The notes under the pieces: model-generated
What the model was told of the DNA's origin: nothing
What the model saw: only the letters and a program-made list of their open reading frames with translations
Databases searched by the model: none
From: Pseudomonadota bacterium
Lineage (GTDB): Bacteria; Pseudomonadota; Alphaproteobacteria; Rhizobiales; Xanthobacteraceae
Assembly (NCBI GenBank): GCA_021823875.1
Contig: JAKAMD010000202.1
Location: 1-6,562 of the forward strand
Reading direction: 5' to 3'
Length of the DNA stretch: 6,562 nucleotides
Program-made: the position numbers and the translations under genes
Part shown: positions 1 to 6,010 of the stretch, piece by piece
How the letters are laid out: each line of letters opens with the position of its first letter
How positions within the stretch are numbered: position 1 is the first letter of the stretch

Positions 1-1
1 C

Positions 2-1555
2 GGCTTCCTGATCGGGCTGATCGCGCTGCGGCGCACCGGCATCTATTTCGCCATGATCACGGTGGCGATCGCGGAGATCTTCTATTTCGTCGAGTTCAAT
101 CCGCTCTCGGCCTTCACCGGAGGCGAGAACGGGTTGCCCGGCGTGCCGACGCCGACGCTCTATCTCGGCTTCACCACGCTCAAGCTCAACACCGACTGGT
201 CGCTCTACGGCTTCCTGGCAGTCTGCTACTTCATCGGCATCGTGATTGCGCTGCGCATCGTGCGCTCGCCGGTCGGCGCCATCCTGCGCGCGATCCGCGA
301 CAATCCGCTGCGCGCCATGGCGGTCGGCCACAAGATCCACGCCTACAAGCTCACCGCCTTCGTGGTAGCGGCCGCCTATGCGGGTTTTGCCGGCGGTCTG
401 CTCGGCGTGATGCAGGGCTTCATGCCGCCGGACGCCTTCACCTTCGAGACCTCGGGCCAGCTCGTGATGCAGACCGCGATCGGCGGCGGCGGCACGCTGT
501 TCGGGCCGCTGGTCGGCGCCACCGTCTGGCTCTATCTGAGCGATTTCTTCCAGACCACGCTGCATCTGGGCGCGACCTGGAAGCTGGTGCTCGGGGTGGT
601 GTTCGTGCTGCTGGTGGTGTTCCTGCGCCGTGGCATCGTCGGCGGACTGATCGATCTGGTGAAGCTCGCGCACGGGCAGACCGAGCACGAGGCAGCCGAA
701 TCCGATCCGAGCGTGGTCGCGCCAAGTAACGCGCCAAGCATCGCACCACGCGTTGAGCTCGAAGCCGCGCCGGTCGGCGCCACGCCGCAGGCCGGCGGCG
801 ACGTCATCCTGCAGGCCGAAGGCTTGAGCAAGCGCTATGGCGGCGTGGTCGCCAACGACACCATCGACTTCGCGGTGCGGCGTGGCGAGCTGCGCGGCAT
901 CATCGGGCCGAACGGGGCCGGCAAGAGCACCTTCTTCAAGATGCTCACCTGCGAGATCCATCCGACCGCCGGTACCATCCACTTCAACGGCACCGACATC
1001 ACCGGCTGCAGCGTTACCGAGGTCTGCCAGCTCGGCCTGACCAAGAGCTACCAGGTCAACCAGCTGTTCACGCGTCTGACGGCACGCGAGAACATCATCA
1101 TCGCGGCGCTGGCCGACAAGCGCGGGCCGTTCCGCTTCGATTTGCTCAAGCCGCTATCCAGCGTGGAGGGGCTCGATGAACGGGTGGCCGAGACGCTGGC
1201 GCTGGTGCGGCTGACCGAGCGCGCCGACCTGCCGGTGTCGGAGCTCGCCTATGGCGAGAAACGGCGGCTGGAGATCGGGCTCGCGCTCGCCACCAATCCG
1301 AGCCTGCTGCTGCTCGACGAGCCGCTCGCCGGCATGAGCCCGCGCGAGCGGGTAGAGACGGTGCAGCTTCTCAAATCAATCCGGCGTGGGCGCACCATGG
1401 TGGTGATCGATCACGACATGGATGCGATCTTCGATCTGGCCGAGCAGATCACCGTGCTGCAGGAAGGGCGCGTGCTGGTGGAAGGCACGCCAGACGAGAT
1501 CAAGGCCAACGCCGCCGTCCAGGAGGCCTATTTGGGCGGAGTGCACGCGCCATGA
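2..1555 (+). CDS. livG: Fused LivM-LivG: branched-chain amino acid ABC transporter permease/ATP-binding protein (5' partial)
   Basis: This is the C-terminal 517 residues of a single chain joining a LivM-type permease to a LivG-type ATPase. The frame is open from base 2 (reading GFLIGLIALRRTGIYFAMIT), so the true start lies left of the window and the ATG at 53 is internal. The permease part runs to about base 655: the LRRTGIYFAM motif, the loop RAIRDNPLRAMAVG, and hydrophobic segments ending in VLGVVFVLLVVFLRRG. A hydrophilic Ala/Pro-rich linker spans about 660-799. The ATPase begins near base 800. It has Walker A GPNGAGKST (905-931), Q-loop SYQVNQLF, the LivG-style signature LAYGEKRRLEIG from 1244, Walker B LLLLDE (1304-1321) and the H-loop His at 1412-1414. 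Within the family it works on the cytoplasmic membrane to import branched-chain or related amino acids, amides or urea. The exact substrate cannot be read from sequence. It overlaps livF by four bases, implying translational coupling. Confidence 0.93.
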   Translation, partial: GFLIGLIALRRTGIYFAMITVAIAEIFYFVEFNPLSAFTGGENGLPGVPTPTLYLGFTTLKLNTDWSLYGFLAVCYFIGIVIALRIVRSPVGAILRAIRDNPLRAMAVGHKIHAYKLTAFVVAAAYAGFAGGLLGVMQGFMPPDAFTFETSGQLVMQTAIGGGGTLFGPLVGATVWLYLSDFFQTTLHLGATWKLVLGVVFVLLVVFLRRGIVGGLIDLVKLAHGQTEHEAAESDPSVVAPSNAPSIAPRVELEAAPVGATPQAGGDVILQAEGLSKRYGGVVANDTIDFAVRRGELRGIIGPNGAGKSTFFKMLTCEIHPTAGTIHFNGTDITGCSVTEVCQLGLTKSYQVNQLFTRLTARENIIIAALADKRGPFRFDLLKPLSSVEGLDERVAETLALVRLTERADLPVSELAYGEKRRLEIGLALATNPSLLLLDEPLAGMSPRERVETVQLLKSIRRGRTMVVIDHDMDAIFDLAEQITVLQEGRVLVEGTPDEIKANAAVQEAYLGGVHAP

Positions 1556-2250
1556 GCTTGCTCGAGGTCAAGGGACTGAACAGCTATTACAGCGACTCGC
1601 ACATCCTGTTCGATCTCGCGCTGCGGGTGGAGGCGCACGAGGTGGTGGCGCTGCTCGGCCGCAACGGCGCCGGCAAGAGCACCACGCTGAAGAGCCTGAT
1701 GGGCATCGTGCGCCCGCGCGCGGGCTCGGTGGTGTTCGACGGCGTCGACGTTGCGGGCAAGCCGGCGCATACCATCGCGCGGGCCGGCATGCAGCTCGTG
1801 CCGGAGGAGCGGCGCATCTTCGGCAGCCTCAATGTCGAGGAGAACATCGTGCTGGCGAGCCTGACGGCGCCGGATGCCTGGCCGCTGGAACGCGTCTACG
1901 ACATCTTCCCGCGGCTGGCCGAACGGCGGAAGAGCCGCGGCACCGATCTGTCCGGCGGCGAGCAGCAGATGCTGGCGATCGCGCGCGCGCTGGTGCGCGA
2001 TCCCAAGCTGATCCTGCTCGACGAGCCGTTTGAGGGTTTGGCGCCGGTGATCGTGCGCGATCTGATGAACGCCTGCCGCAAGCTGGCGGAGGCCGGGCAG
2101 ACCATCGTGCTGGTGGAGCAGAACCTGGCGGCGACGCTCGCTTTGGCGAGTCGCGCCTACATCATCAACAACGGGCACATCGTGCACGAAGGCCCGGCCG
2201 ACGAGATCAAGGCCGACCCGGACGTGCTGAAACGGTATCTCGGGGTGTGA
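1552..2250 (+). CDS. livF: LivF: branched-chain amino acid ABC transporter ATP-binding protein
   Basis: This is a complete 232-residue ABC ATPase, the usual LivF length (about 230-240). It forms the second nucleotide-binding subunit that, with LivG, powers import through the LivH/LivM membrane pair. Walker A is GRNGAGKST (residues 36-44), the signature LSGGEQQMLAIARAL starts at 133, and Walker B is LILLDE (153-158) followed by PFEGLAP. The switch position is Gln190 in VLVEQN, where most ABC ATPases have His; this substitution is normal for LivF. QLVPEERRIFGSLNVEENI near residue 81 is also typical of the family. The ATG at 1552 overlaps the preceding stop as ATGA, and GGCGGAG about ten bases upstream can serve as ribosome-binding site. 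It is the last gene of the operon; the next gene converges on it 12 bases after the stop. Confidence 0.95.
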   Translation: MSLLEVKGLNSYYSDSHILFDLALRVEAHEVVALLGRNGAGKSTTLKSLMGIVRPRAGSVVFDGVDVAGKPAHTIARAGMQLVPEERRIFGSLNVEENIVLASLTAPDAWPLERVYDIFPRLAERRKSRGTDLSGGEQQMLAIARALVRDPKLILLDEPFEGLAPVIVRDLMNACRKLAEAGQTIVLVEQNLAATLALASRAYIINNGHIVHEGPADEIKADPDVLKRYLGV

Positions 2251-2278
2251 ACGGCCGGCCCGTCACGGCGCCGGCCGT
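2251..2278. terminator. Hairpin between convergent livF and the SGNH gene, possible bidirectional terminator
   Basis: Nine bases, ACGGCCGGC (2251-2259), pair perfectly with GCCGGCCGT (2270-2278). A further CCG/CGG pairing (2260-2262 with 2266-2268) leaves a TCA loop and one bulged base. The structure starts right after the livF stop, and the loop TCA is the stop codon of the minus-strand gene. Only a short T run (TTT) follows on the plus strand and none on the minus strand, so it is an imperfect intrinsic terminator. Confidence 0.5.
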
Positions 2279-3066
2279 TTCGGCATGGACTTGGCGAACA
2301 GGCCGAGCGTGATGGCGCGCGCGACATATTGCGCCAGGCAGTTATAGCCGGCCTCGCTGCGTTCGAACTCGACCGAGATCGGTGCCGGCGCACCGCCGGC
2401 GGCCTGCGTGAGCATCTGGGTCGCCTCGTAGAAGCGGATGATGATCACCTTCTCTTCGGCCGCCAGCTTGCGCAGGGCGTCGCGCACCGCGACGTAATGG
2501 GTGTCGCGCCGCATCTGCGGGGCGAATTGCAGGCCGACCAGCACCAGATCGACCTTGTGCGCCTTCAGCCAGGCGATCTGCTTCTTGACGGTGGTAGTGA
2601 ATTCCGCGACCGGCACATAGGCCAGCGCGTCATTGGTGCCGACCTGCCAGAGCACCAGGTCGGGCTCGTCGAGGGCGACCTCGTTGCGCATGCGCAAGGC
2701 GGCGGCTCCGGCAAGCTCGCCGGAAACGCCGCGATTGATGATGACGACGTCCACGCCTTTCAGCACGGATTCCAGCATGGATTCGATGACGTCCGTGTAA
2801 TCGCCGCGCGCGCCGACGCGGCCGGGCGCGGCCCCCATGGAGAGGATGCGCAGGACTTTGCGCTGCTTGAGTGCGGCGGTTACCTTCGGCAACGGCGATT
2901 GCTCGTCGATCATCGCCGAGCCGGCCTGGCAGGCCTTCGACAGCGGCGACAGCGCTTCGTTCGGCGGCACGGTCTGCGCGCGCGCGGATGCACAGAAGGT
3001 GAGCGCGCTCAGGAGGGCTGCGCCGAGGGCGCAGGCCGCGCGCGTTGTCGCAGTTCGGCGAGCCAT
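2263..3066 (-). CDS. Secreted SGNH/GDSL-hydrolase-like protein with altered catalytic motifs
   Basis: This 267-residue protein has a clear signal peptide: basic start MARRTATTR, a hydrophobic stretch at 12-25, and the cleavage motif ASARA before Gln31, so it is probably periplasmic. The mature part follows the SGNH layout: strand VLRILSMG (71-78), helix, NRGVSGELAG (111-120, block II Gly), LVLWQVGTNDAL (137-148, block III with Asn145), and a final AGYNCLAQYVARAI segment. The block I nucleophile position reads GAAPG (78-82) instead of GDS or GSS, and the C-terminal region that normally carries DxxH reads VEFERSEAGY (232-241), with no His. Catalysis may therefore be lost or use other residues. 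The ATG at 3066 is chosen because it gives the signal peptide. It lies inside opgC (58-base overlap) without a clear ribosome-binding site, suggesting translational coupling. A role in acyl transfer to or from periplasmic glucans is inferred from opgC. Confidence 0.8.
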   Translation of the reverse strand: MARRTATTRAACALGAALLSALTFCASARAQTVPPNEALSPLSKACQAGSAMIDEQSPLPKVTAALKQRKVLRILSMGAAPGRVGARGDYTDVIESMLESVLKGVDVVIINRGVSGELAGAAALRMRNEVALDEPDLVLWQVGTNDALAYVPVAEFTTTVKKQIAWLKAHKVDLVLVGLQFAPQMRRDTHYVAVRDALRKLAAEEKVIIIRFYEATQMLTQAAGGAPAPISVEFERSEAGYNCLAQYVARAITLGLFAKSMPKRPAP

Positions 3067-4139
3067 GCGGTGAATGCCATGACGGCGATGCCGATGAGTA
3101 CCACGACGGAGTCGCCGCCGACAGAGCCGTGGTAATAGTAACGCACGATCTGCGCCATCAGGCTCAACAGCGAGCCGATGCAGAACACGTAAAGCGAATT
3201 GCGCCCGAGCATGGCGAACAGCCCGATCAGTCCGCCGATCGGCCGGCCGAGATAGGGCCAGTCTTCCAGCCGGCGGATGTAGCGAAAGGCGATCGAGAAC
3301 ACCGCCACCAGCGACAGGAACTGAATGAGCCGGATCGGCGTGACATAGGTCTTGTCGGCGATGAAGAACAGCTTGGGGTCGGGCACCTTGGTCGGGTCCG
3401 GCCACCAGCCGAGCTTGACGATCAGCACGCCCGCGATCACCACCGGCAGCGCCGCGAGGCGTAGCGTCACGATGTGGCGCCGGACCCAGGCGCCGATGCC
3501 GTCGTTCTTGGCGAAGGTGAAGCCGAGCACGAACACCGCCTGCCAGGCCAACGGATTGAAGAACCAGGTGCCCGACACCGGCCAGGTCGGCAGCGTGATG
3601 CGGAAGGCGAGCACCACGAGATAGATCGTGAGCGAGATCGGCAGCAGCCAGTGCGGCGCCACGCGGTCGATGAGGGCGAAGAACGGCGCCATCAGCATCA
3701 GCACGACATAGAGCGGCAGGATGTCGAAATAGCCGAGCTGATGGGTGAGCACCGCAAGCCCGATATGGGTCGGCACCGGATCGTTGAATACGGCGGCGGC
3801 ATTGTGCCACTGCAACAGCAGCGGATTGTCGAGTTCGAGCGCGCTCGTCGCCAGCATGGCGATGGCGATCATGGTGATCAGCACCTGCGCGGCATAGAGT
3901 TCGAGCGCGCGGCCGAACAGGCGCAGCATGACGTCGCGCGTCGGCATGCGACGGCCGCCGCCGTCCGCCATCAGCCGCAGCGACCAGCCGGCCAGGAACA
4001 CGAACAGGTCGGCGGCATCCGCAATTGAGAAATTGATCAGCGTGTAGCGGGCATAGAAAATGCCGGGGATGTGGTCGATAAAGATCGTGATCAGCGCAAA
4101 TCCGCGCCAGAAATCCACGGCATTGGATTCGCGTTTCAT
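3009..4139 (-). CDS. opgC: OpgC-family integral membrane protein (osmoregulated periplasmic glucan substitution)
   Basis: This 376-residue polytopic inner-membrane protein has about ten hydrophobic segments. Hallmarks of the OpgC family are VDFWRGFALITIFIDHIP (residues 8-25, with His23), NFSIADAADLFVFLAGWS (36-53), FFNPLAWQAVFVLG (193-206), the KTYVTPIRLIQFLSL segment from 263, and LGRNSLYVFCIGSLLSL (311-327). OpgC proteins are known for adding succinyl groups to osmoregulated periplasmic glucans, using a cytoplasmic acyl donor and a periplasmic acceptor; the substituent here is not determined. The length is normal for the family. The start is fixed by an in-frame TAA nine bases upstream of the ATG at 4139; the ribosome-binding site is weak. 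Its 3' end overlaps the SGNH-like gene by 58 bases, so the two are probably one operon. No glucan synthase genes (opgG/opgH) or cyclic glucan synthase are visible in the window. Confidence 0.88.
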   Translation of the reverse strand: MKRESNAVDFWRGFALITIFIDHIPGIFYARYTLINFSIADAADLFVFLAGWSLRLMADGGGRRMPTRDVMLRLFGRALELYAAQVLITMIAIAMLATSALELDNPLLLQWHNAAAVFNDPVPTHIGLAVLTHQLGYFDILPLYVVLMLMAPFFALIDRVAPHWLLPISLTIYLVVLAFRITLPTWPVSGTWFFNPLAWQAVFVLGFTFAKNDGIGAWVRRHIVTLRLAALPVVIAGVLIVKLGWWPDPTKVPDPKLFFIADKTYVTPIRLIQFLSLVAVFSIAFRYIRRLEDWPYLGRPIGGLIGLFAMLGRNSLYVFCIGSLLSLMAQIVRYYYHGSVGGDSVVVLIGIAVMAFTAWLAELRQRARPAPSAQPS

Positions 4140-4177
4140 TATCGGTTACCCGGGCGCGCCATGCGCGTCAGGCAACA

Positions 4178-4206
4178 AGTCTCACCAACCGCCGGCGGGC
4201 GGTCAA
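4178..4206 (-). promoter_or_regulatory. Candidate sigma-70-type promoter for opgC, overlapped by an inverted repeat
   Basis: Reading the minus strand, TTGACC (4206-4201) is followed after 17 bases by GAGACT (4183-4178), giving a predicted start near 4171 and a leader of about 32 bases to the opgC ATG. The -35 matches well; the -10 is poor. A perfect 6-base inverted repeat, ACCGCC/GGCGGT (4188-4193 and 4198-4203), lies across the -35 and spacer. It could be an operator or the weak end-of-transcript hairpin of the upstream ribbon-helix-helix gene. Confidence 0.28.
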
Positions 4207-4234
4207 GACGGCTTCGTGCGCCAGCTTTCCCGCG

Positions 4235-4522
4235 TCAGGCCGGCGAGATCGCGCCGTTCTGCACGACGTTGGCCGCGGCATAGTCGGCTGCACCCACGGG
4301 AGCGTGGGCTTGCGCCTTGAAATGCTTGACCACGAAAACGCGGATCGCCGAGGAGAGATTGCAGTCGTGCCGTTCCTTGTCGATCCGCTTGGTCAGTGCC
4401 GATACGGTCATGCGTTGCAGTTCGGCGATCTCGCGAAGGCCCTCCCAGAATTCGTTTTCGAGCGAAACACTGGTCTTGTGTCCATCGATGTCGATGGAAT
4501 GCTTTATGACCGATGACTTCAT
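4235..4522 (-). CDS. Ribbon-helix-helix domain protein (RHH_4-like), probable DNA-binding regulator
   Basis: This 95-residue protein has the pattern of the small ribbon-helix-helix family common in Hyphomicrobiales. It carries a beta segment HKTSVSLE (15-22), a first helix EFWEGLREIAELQ (24-36), a turn MTVSALTKRID (38-48), and a terminal helix NLSSAIRVFVVKHFKA (55-70). The last 25 residues are Ala-rich and look disordered. RHH proteins dimerise and place the short strand in the DNA major groove; the target here is unknown. The ATG at 4522 is preferred over an in-frame TTG at 4576, because family members usually start a few residues before the KHSxDIDGHKTSVSLE stretch. No toxin gene adjoins it, so a toxin-antitoxin role is not supported. 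It lies 95 bases upstream of opgC on the same strand. A FixK-like site lies about 75 bases (box centre) upstream of the start, so microaerobic control is possible. Confidence 0.85.
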   Translation of the reverse strand: MKSSVIKHSIDIDGHKTSVSLENEFWEGLREIAELQRMTVSALTKRIDKERHDCNLSSAIRVFVVKHFKAQAHAPVGAADYAAANVVQNGAISPA

Positions 4523-4815
4523 TGGGATGTCCGGAGTGAAAGAGCTGTCAAATGATTGCGGAAAACTTATCAACAATCCGGCGTGGCTTTTTGAGCGAGA
4601 TCAAGCCTTGCGGCAGAAAACGCCGCGGCATTTGCGAATTAGTCGCGTTATGCCAGCTGAAGGCGCAAGTTCCAATTGATTGAAACTTTAGTCTAGTGCG
4701 CCGGTGAAAAGGCCGTGCCCTCGGTTCATCTGACCTTGATCGGCGTCATCCCGCTGCATTCATTCGCGTTTTGCCGCTCGCGAACGAGCAAGGCGCTGCT
4801 CAATTCGTTGTCATT
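4523..4815. other. Intergenic region upstream of the RHH gene
   Basis: This 293-base stretch separates the RHH gene from the 3' end of the membrane-protein gene, both on the minus strand. Its middle, about 4540-4700, is visibly AT-richer than the coding DNA around it, as expected for a promoter region. It holds the FixK-like box at 4591-4604. The short open frames crossing it (for example from 4715 on the plus strand) lack ribosome-binding sites and recognisable protein patterns, so no gene is called. Confidence 0.5.
4591..4604 (-). promoter_or_regulatory. FNR/FixK-type binding site upstream of the RHH gene
   Basis: TTGAGCGAGATCAA matches the FNR/FixK pattern TTGAT-N4-ATCAA at nine of ten defined bases and fits the FixK2 form TTGA-N6-TCAA exactly. 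Its centre is at 4597.5. A class II site 41.5 bases from the start of transcription would place that start near 4556 on the minus strand, leaving a leader of about 34 bases before the RHH ATG. GATAAG or TAAGTT (within 4564-4571) could act as the -10, though two to three bases closer to the box than ideal or weakly matched. No plus-strand gene starts at a suitable distance. Confidence 0.5.
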
Positions 4816-5400
4816 TCACAGGCCGGTGGCGAAACGCGCCATCACCACGATGATCGCGATCTGCATGCATCCCTGCAATGCCACGACGCGCACATAGGTG
4901 CGCATCCAGCGTCCGAGCTTGGCGTGATCGGGGGCGGGCTTCTGGATCTCGAAATAGAGCCGCAGATTGGTCGGCAACAGGTAGCCGAGCCCCTGGATCG
5001 CGAGCACGGTGACGATCACGAGCGCCGCGATGACCCACCAGAACTGAGGATAGCCGGCATCGAGAAAGCCGAGGCGCACCGCCAGGAACCAGCCGGCGGT
5101 CGAGGTGACGATGGAAAGGGTCGGCATCAGCACGAGGGTGCGCGGGATGATGCCGGCGATCATGTTGCGGCGGGTGTCGAGCGGGCAGCGGCGCAGCGCC
5201 GGCCCGACCACGAAGCCCATGAACAGGTCGATGCCGGTCCACAGCGTGCCGGCCATCACATGCACGAAATTGAGGAACCAGAGGCTGCCGCCGAGGACGG
5301 CCGCGATCGTCACCGCCAGGGCCGCGGCGGCGCCGACGAGATACCAAGGGCGCAATGGAGAGGCGATGGTAGCGGGCTGGGCAAGCAGGGATTCGGTCAT
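4816..5400 (-). CDS. Integral membrane protein of unknown function, five predicted helices
   Basis: This 194-residue inner-membrane protein has hydrophobic segments at about residues 19-38, 40-66, 88-110, 119-142 and 169-192. Segment two carries FVHVMAGTLWTGIDLFMGFV (45-64), with His47 and Trp54 inside the membrane. That resembles the HxxxGxxWxG pattern of small CopD-like or heme-binding membrane proteins, but I do not recognise the family and give no function. Basic loops PALRRCPLDTRRN and NLRLYFEIQKPAPDHAKLGRWMR are probably cytoplasmic. The start at 5400 (ATG) is chosen because GGAA lies about six bases upstream and the hydrophobic part begins soon after. The frame stays open to 5682, but the extra N-terminal residues are Arg/Pro-rich, unlike a natural extension. 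It is the only gene on its transcript as far as the window shows; 301 bases of non-coding DNA precede it. Confidence 0.8.
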   Translation of the reverse strand: MTESLLAQPATIASPLRPWYLVGAAAALAVTIAAVLGGSLWFLNFVHVMAGTLWTGIDLFMGFVVGPALRRCPLDTRRNMIAGIIPRTLVLMPTLSIVTSTAGWFLAVRLGFLDAGYPQFWWVIAALVIVTVLAIQGLGYLLPTNLRLYFEIQKPAPDHAKLGRWMRTYVRVVALQGCMQIAIIVVMARFATGL

Positions 5401-5701
5401 GGGGGTTCCGTTTGGGCCGGCCATCCTAACGCAGCCGTCCGTCTTGGGGGAGGCGGCCGATCTGGCCCAGTCCGGCCGGATCGGGCGTGGCGGCGCGGTC
5501 GAGTTCCGCCGCGATTGCGCGAGTTTATCGCCCAGCCGAGTTTGTTCATGCCGCTTTATCGGCAGGGGCCGGGCCCGTCCACAGATTGCGCTCCAGTCGT
5601 CATTGTCGGGGATTGTCCATGTTATTTGGGCTTGGAATCGGGCTTGTCGCCGCTCGCGCGCCGCCGGCTCAGCGGGCGTCACCCCACGCGCGATGACGCC
5701 T
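5401..5701. other. Intergenic region without a convincing gene
   Basis: This 301-base gap lies between the membrane-protein start and the end of the zinc-ribbon gene. Open frames cross it on both strands, as expected at this GC content, but none shows a ribosome-binding site, domain motif or membrane segment. The hairpin at 5457-5484 is its only clear structure. CGATAAA occurs twice on the minus strand (near 5525 and 5557), too short to interpret. It may hold the membrane-protein promoter and the end of the zinc-ribbon transcript. Confidence 0.5.
5457..5484. repeat. Inverted repeat upstream of the membrane-protein gene
   Basis: CCGATCTGGCC (5457-5467) faces GGCCGGATCGG (5474-5484) across a six-base loop, giving an 11-bp stem with one G-T wobble. 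It ends 56 bases before the start codon of the minus-strand membrane protein, so it could sit in that gene's leader or be an operator. There is no T tract on either side, so an intrinsic terminator is unlikely. Confidence 0.45.
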
Positions 5702-5893
5702 TCACAGATTGCCGAAGCCCTTGGCGGGCGGTTGCGGCCGTGATTCGACGATGGTCGTGTCGCAGCTCAGACAGGCGAAAGTGTCGAAATCCCTGTGACT
5801 TTCCCGCGACCGGGACGCCTGCGTGGCGATGCCGCAGATCGGGCAGTGGCGGATGGGGGGGAGAGAGAGCGCGATGCCATGAGGGAAAATCAC
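5702..5893 (-). CDS. Small zinc-ribbon protein (two CxxC knuckles), function unknown
   Basis: This is a 63-residue protein whose centre reads CPIC (residues 17-20), a 20-residue charged stretch, then CLSC (41-44). Four Cys in two CxxC pairs make a typical zinc-ribbon metal site. The Arg/Ser-rich insert and the FDTFACLSCDT segment resemble short 'CPxCG...YDTFxCxxC' proteins that are widespread and uncharacterised in Bradyrhizobium relatives (recognition only). The only usable start is GTG at 5893: an in-frame TAG lies 24 bases upstream within the palindrome, and no other ATG, GTG or TTG precedes the first Cys pair. GGCGGGA upstream is a mediocre ribosome-binding site. It is divergent from the 66-aa gene. 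The FixK box between them is too close to this start to act as a standard class II activator for it. A stand-alone role in nucleic-acid or protein binding is only a guess. Confidence 0.72.
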   Translation of the reverse strand: MIFPHGIALSLPPIRHCPICGIATQASRSRESHRDFDTFACLSCDTTIVESRPQPPAKGFGNL

Positions 5894-5912
5894 GGATTTT
5901 CCCGCCGGAAAA

Positions 5913-5926
5913 TTGATCTAGATCAA
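5913..5926. promoter_or_regulatory. Perfect FNR/FixK binding palindrome in a divergent intergenic region
   Basis: TTGATCTAGATCAA is a perfect 14-base palindrome and matches the FNR/FixK consensus TTGAT-N4-ATCAA at all ten defined bases. Its centre, 5919.5, is 26 bases from the zinc-ribbon GTG and about 103 bases from the plus-strand ATG at 6023. A class II start at +41.5 would fall near 5961 for the plus gene, with TATGAA (5945-5950) as an approximate -10, although it is a few bases too close. For the minus gene the predicted start would fall near 5878, inside the reading frame. Activation of the plus gene, or repression of the zinc-ribbon gene, fits better. Confidence 0.75.
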
Positions 5927-6010
5927 ATCGCGTTCTGAAACGGTTATGAATCCGGAGACCACGAGATTGCGTATTCTGATTTAGCTCAATGCGGCTCGAA
6001 GAAGCCGGCG

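Noticed and set aside
3067..3810. N-terminal extension of the SGNH-like frame far into opgC
   Set aside because: The extra residues are the out-of-frame reading of opgC, and the signal peptide starts exactly at the ATG at 3066.
2329..4028. Several plus-strand open frames antisense to opgC and the SGNH gene
   Set aside because: They are charged, low-complexity translations of the opposite strand of clearly recognisable proteins.
4188..4203. Hairpin after the RHH gene as an intrinsic terminator
   Set aside because: The stem is only six base pairs and no T run follows; it was kept only as a possible operator over the candidate opgC promoter.
4546..4551. TTGACA on the minus strand as a -35 element for the RHH gene
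   Set aside because: A -10 at the normal 17-base spacing would touch the ATG, leaving no leader and no -10-like sequence.
4523..4576. TTG start extending the RHH protein by 18 residues
   Set aside because: The ATG at 4522 fits the family start, and the predicted FixK-driven transcript would begin downstream of the TTG.
4645..4673. GGAAC on the minus strand as an EcfG general stress promoter
   Set aside because: No CGTT-like -10 element occurs 16-18 bases downstream.
4771..5916. Long plus-strand open frame (381 aa) opposite the membrane-protein gene
   Set aside because: Its sequence is rich in His, Arg, Gly and Glu with no domain, and it runs antisense to a well-supported membrane protein; a typical GC-rich shadow frame.
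5981..5990. TTAGCTCAAT resembling a tRNA D-arm
   Set aside because: No acceptor stem, anticodon arm or T-arm can be folded around it.
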